The translations under genes were made by a program, and so were the position numbers. The notes under the pieces were generated by a model, which did not search any database, was not told the DNA's origin, and saw only the letters and a program-made list of their open reading frames with translations. Shown one piece after another: positions 5,882 through 7,538 of a stretch of 7,538 bases of DNA. The DNA is taken from assembly GCA_030040115.1 (NCBI GenBank), contig JASHUH010000253.1, positions 1 to 7,538 on the forward strand. The letters run 5' to 3'. Position 1 is the first letter of the stretch; every line of letters starts with the position of its first letter. The DNA comes from Acidobacteriaceae bacterium. GTDB taxonomy: Bacteria; Acidobacteriota; Terriglobia; Terriglobales; Acidobacteriaceae.

Positions 5882-6934
5882 CTATCGGTCATGCACTGCA
5901 CCAGTGGGAAGCCCGGACTGCCCCGCATGCGAACCGCGCTCTCGGACTTGCTGATAATCGTTCCCGGAGCGCAACATCCAATAAAGTCGAACCGAGAGTT
6001 TGTGCGCGATAGCCACCTTGGCGACGCCGTGCTGCTTCTGCATCGACAGGCGCACGTACTGCCGATGCCAGCTGGGATCGCACCGCTGGGCGATCGATGC
6101 GGCTTCGACCAGCAGCCAGCGCACCATCCCGTTGCCCTGCTTGCTGATGTGTCCCAGGCGGCGCTTGTCGGAACTGGAGGCTTCCTCGGGAATCAGGCCC
6201 AGATAACTGGCTACCTGCTTGCCGCGCGGGAACCGTTGCCAGTCCCCGATGGTCAACACGTAGGCCAAGGCTACGATCGGCCCCACTCCGGGATGGGTCA
6301 TCAGCCGGCAAGCCTCCGCGTCGGCGGCAGCAGCCTGCCTGACCGCTTTGTCCAGCGGCTGGATGCGCTTGTCCAGTTCTCCGAGCCAGCCCAGCAGGTC
6401 GCTGCGTTGCTCGGCGCGCCACTCCGTCAGTGGCAAAGCTTCAACCTGCCGGCGATGCTTCTGCCTCCACACCTGCTGACCCAGCATGCCTTCGTCCTTG
6501 GCGATGGCGTCCAACTGGTTCTTCACCCGCGTGCGAAGTTGCACCATCCGGCAGCGATGCACCAGCAGTTGGCGCAGCTGTTGGTTCTCCACCGGCGGCA
6601 GCCAGATGGCAGGAAAACGATCTTCCACCAGCAGCTTCAAAATGTGCCGCGCATCCCGCTTGTCGGTCTGCTGCCGGCGCGGAATCGTGGCATGAATCGC
6701 GCTCGGATCGCCCAGCATCATTGCATGGCCAAGTTCCGACAGCAAACGCCGGAACCAACGGTAATTTCCCGTCGCTTCCAACCCCATGCGCACCGGCTTG
6801 CCCACCAGGCCGCGATAGAACTCAGATGCTTCCTCGGGGTGGTTCAACCGCCGCTCCCCGTACTCTCCGCTCTCCTGGTCCAGGTGCGCGATCTGCTGGA
6901 AACGGGGATGAAAATCACAGCCTATAATCAACAT
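5882..6934 (-). CDS. IS110-family transposase (DEDD recombinase), intact
   Basis: The 350-residue protein is a full-length IS110-family recombinase. The N-terminal RuvC-like DEDD domain opens MLIIGCDFHPRFQQIAHLD with Asp7, then Glu53 in GLEATGNY, and Asp91 and Asp94 in TDKRDARHILK. A long helical middle follows, with RTRVKNQLDAIAKDEG near 134-149. The C-terminal Tnp20 domain begins LMTHPGVGPIVALAYVLTIGDWQRFPRGKQVASYLGL (211-247) and carries the probable catalytic Ser264 in GHISKQGNGMVRWLL. Members of this family recombine DNA using a structured bridge RNA encoded in the element's non-coding end. ATG 6934 has AAAGGAG five bases upstream. No frameshift or missing catalytic residue is visible, so it could be active. 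I cannot say from sequence alone whether it belongs to the IS110 group (RNA 5' of the gene) or the IS1111 group (RNA 3' of the gene). Confidence 0.93.
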   Translation of the reverse strand: MLIIGCDFHPRFQQIAHLDQESGEYGERRLNHPEEASEFYRGLVGKPVRMGLEATGNYRWFRRLLSELGHAMMLGDPSAIHATIPRRQQTDKRDARHILKLLVEDRFPAIWLPPVENQQLRQLLVHRCRMVQLRTRVKNQLDAIAKDEGMLGQQVWRQKHRRQVEALPLTEWRAEQRSDLLGWLGELDKRIQPLDKAVRQAAAADAEACRLMTHPGVGPIVALAYVLTIGDWQRFPRGKQVASYLGLIPEEASSSDKRRLGHISKQGNGMVRWLLVEAASIAQRCDPSWHRQYVRLSMQKQHGVAKVAIAHKLSVRLYWMLRSGNDYQQVRERGSHAGQSGLPTGAVHDR

Positions 6935-6952
6935 CTCGGCTCCTTTCCTCCC

Positions 6953-7010
6953 CAGCGTCTTGGTCGTGTCGTAACAACCAATCTACTCGGCCCGCGAGGA
7001 GCCAACGCTG
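6953..7010 (-). other. Structured leader of the transposase, possible bridge-RNA segment
   Basis: CAGCGT (6953-6958) pairs with ACGCTG (7005-7010), and after a two-base bulge TGG (6961-6963) pairs with CCA (7002-7004). Inside this stem TTGGT/ACCAA (6960-6964 and 6977-6981; competes with the inner TGG/CCA pairs) and CTCG/CGAG (6986-6989 and 6995-6998) can form. The segment ends just upstream of the transposase ribosome-binding site. The stem is real at the base level; the RNA role is inference. Confidence 0.35.
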
Positions 7011-7018
7011 TCATGTAA

Positions 7019-7051
7019 TCATCCTTCGCGCAAAAAACCCTCGAAGGGTGG
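7019..7051. repeat. GC-rich hairpin, also readable as a minus-strand terminator
   Basis: CCTTCG (7023-7028) pairs with CGAAGG (7042-7047), and outer pairs (two of them G-T) extend the stem to 7019/7051. Alternatively ACCCT/AGGGT (7037-7041 and 7045-7049) forms a 5-bp stem that on the minus strand is followed by six T residues (7032-7037). In that reading it would stop outside transcription from entering the transposase gene. From memory, similar palindromic spacer elements are common in Acidobacteriota, but this cannot be verified here. Confidence 0.4.
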
Positions 7052-7081
7052 GGTGCCCGAGTCCGTGGCGGCATTGGCTTC

Positions 7082-7128
7082 CCGAAATCATGGCTGCGCG
7101 ACCGCCGGCGTCTTGGCGCGTGTTTCGG
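7082..7128. other. Inverted repeat with one-sided internal loop
   Basis: CCGAAA (7082-7087) pairs with TTTCGG (7123-7128). Inside it TGCGCG (7095-7100) pairs with CGCGTG (7117-7122) using two G-T pairs, leaving seven unpaired bases on one side only (7088-7094) and a 16-nt GC-rich apical loop. It lies between the IS110 gene and the IS630 remnant and may belong to the IS110 non-coding end. Confidence 0.35.
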
Positions 7129-7204
7129 ATCACAATTCCATGGAAACTGCTTCCATACAATGATTGCGCCTACTTTGCGTGTGGGTAAGCGGCAGCGAAA
7201 GATC

Positions 7205-7426
7205 GGTCCGACTTCCGCCAGCTGGCTCAATCAAGTGGAAATCTGGTTCGGGCTCCTGGCCCGCAAGGCGCTACGCGAAGCCAGTTTCGCCAGCAAAGAC
7301 CAGCTTCGCTCCACCATCGAAGCCTTCGTCGCCAAAACCAACCAGCACCCCAGGCCGTTTCACTGGCGCAAGCGCGAAGTCAAAGGCAGCCAGCTCCGAA
7401 ATACAATTATTAACTTATGCAACTAA
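7205..7426 (+). pseudogene. C-terminal remnant of an IS630-family transposase
   Basis: The frame encodes IGPTSASWLNQVEIWFGLLA and onward to a TAA at 7424-7426. This is the end of an IS630-type DDE transposase: TSASWLNQVE with the last catalytic Glu (codon 7238-7240), then a helix-rich tail ending in the basic segment RKREVKGSQLRN. The first two catalytic Asp residues and the N-terminal helix-turn-helix are missing; a complete transposase is several times longer. Recognisable homology starts abruptly at about 7205. The ATG at 7160 is in frame but the residues before 7205 do not look like the family, so it is not a functional start. The missing part is not found on the other side of the IS110 element, which argues against a simple insertion into it. 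Confidence 0.85.
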
Positions 7427-7482
7427 ATACTAGCTCATGATCCTGCATCCTCAAATCGTCGCATGGCAACCGGTTCGTCTGA

Positions 7483-7526
7483 CGGCAACCAATTCAGGCA
7501 GCGCCGATACCATTGAATTGTTGCCG
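7483..7526. repeat. 12-bp inverted repeat with one bulged base
   Basis: CGGCAAC (7483-7489) and AATTC (7491-7495) pair with GAATT (7515-7519) and GTTGCCG (7520-7526), leaving C7490 bulged and a 19-nt loop. GGCAACC also occurs directly at 7465-7471, so the motif appears twice in direct and once in inverted orientation within 61 bp. No T run follows. The window ends 12 bp later, so the context is unknown. Confidence 0.5.
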
Positions 7527-7538
7527 GGGTGACGTTTG

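Larger units (their letters stand above)
5882..7010 (-). mobile_element. IS110-family insertion sequence, ends not determined
   Basis: The minimum extent covers the transposase gene and its adjoining 5' leader with stem 6953-7010. IS110-family elements usually lack long terminal inverted repeats and often leave no target duplication, so the ends cannot be read from one copy. The left end must lie between the tdh stop (5457) and 5882, and the right end between 6935 and the IS630 remnant at about 7205. ATGATTAC at 5826-5833 has an inverted copy at 7015-7022, but an 8-mer match in such flanks is close to chance. Confidence 0.6.

Noticed and set aside
5891..7018. Plus-strand open frame of 375 codons opposite the transposase
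   Set aside because: It is the exact antisense of a recognisable IS110 transposase; GC-rich codon use opens long antisense frames, and the translation has no family features.
6928..7230. Minus-strand 100-codon frame upstream of the transposase
   Set aside because: It is Arg/Pro-rich, overlaps the transposase start and runs through palindromes, and the sequence looks like structured non-coding DNA.

Overview
The window looks like a stretch of a GC-rich, Gram-negative-type chromosome. I infer Acidobacteriota (class Terriglobia or close kin). The reasons are the style of the secreted first protein, whose single domain resembles one I recall behind TolB-like propellers in that phylum, the form of the UMP kinase and L19 proteins, and the GC-rich coding with structured, repeat-bearing spacers. 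This is recognition from memory, not a database result.

Layout from left to right. (1) 108-941 (+) is a secreted or lipoprotein beta-sandwich protein. It converges on 988-2148 (-), a membrane acyltransferase of the OafA/acyltransferase-3 family; a small hairpin lies at the end of the first gene. (2) A spacer carries phased heptamer repeats (2175-2244), followed by two housekeeping genes on the minus strand: pyrH (UMP kinase, 2379-3083) and, upstream of it, rplS (ribosomal protein L19, 3200-3571). A clear intrinsic terminator (3147-3172) lies between them, so they are neighbours but probably not one operon. (3) 3572-4419 is a palindrome-rich and repeat-rich region. It holds one small predicted minus-strand gene (3796-4032), a 14-bp stem interrupted by a bulge, a 16-bp perfect palindrome, a tandem 22/21-bp repeat with CCCTAGGG palindromes, and a purine-rich tract of 7-9 bp repeats. 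(4) 4420-5457 (+) is tdh, L-threonine 3-dehydrogenase, with all zinc ligands present but no kbl partner beside it. (5) 5458-5881 has no gene and holds three consecutive inverted repeats. (6) 5882-6934 (-) is an intact IS110-family (bridge-RNA recombinase) transposase with a structured leader on its 5' side. (7) 7205-7426 (+) is the C-terminal remnant of an IS630-family transposase. The window ends with another inverted repeat (7483-7526).

The housekeeping genes act independently: pyrimidine nucleotide supply, ribosome assembly, threonine breakdown and envelope or polysaccharide acylation. The mobile-element material is confined to the right-hand third. The most interesting unexplained signals are the non-coding ones: the two heptamer tracts, the tandem CCCTAGGG repeat, the hairpin cluster after tdh, and the flanks of the IS110 gene, one of which should encode its guide RNA.
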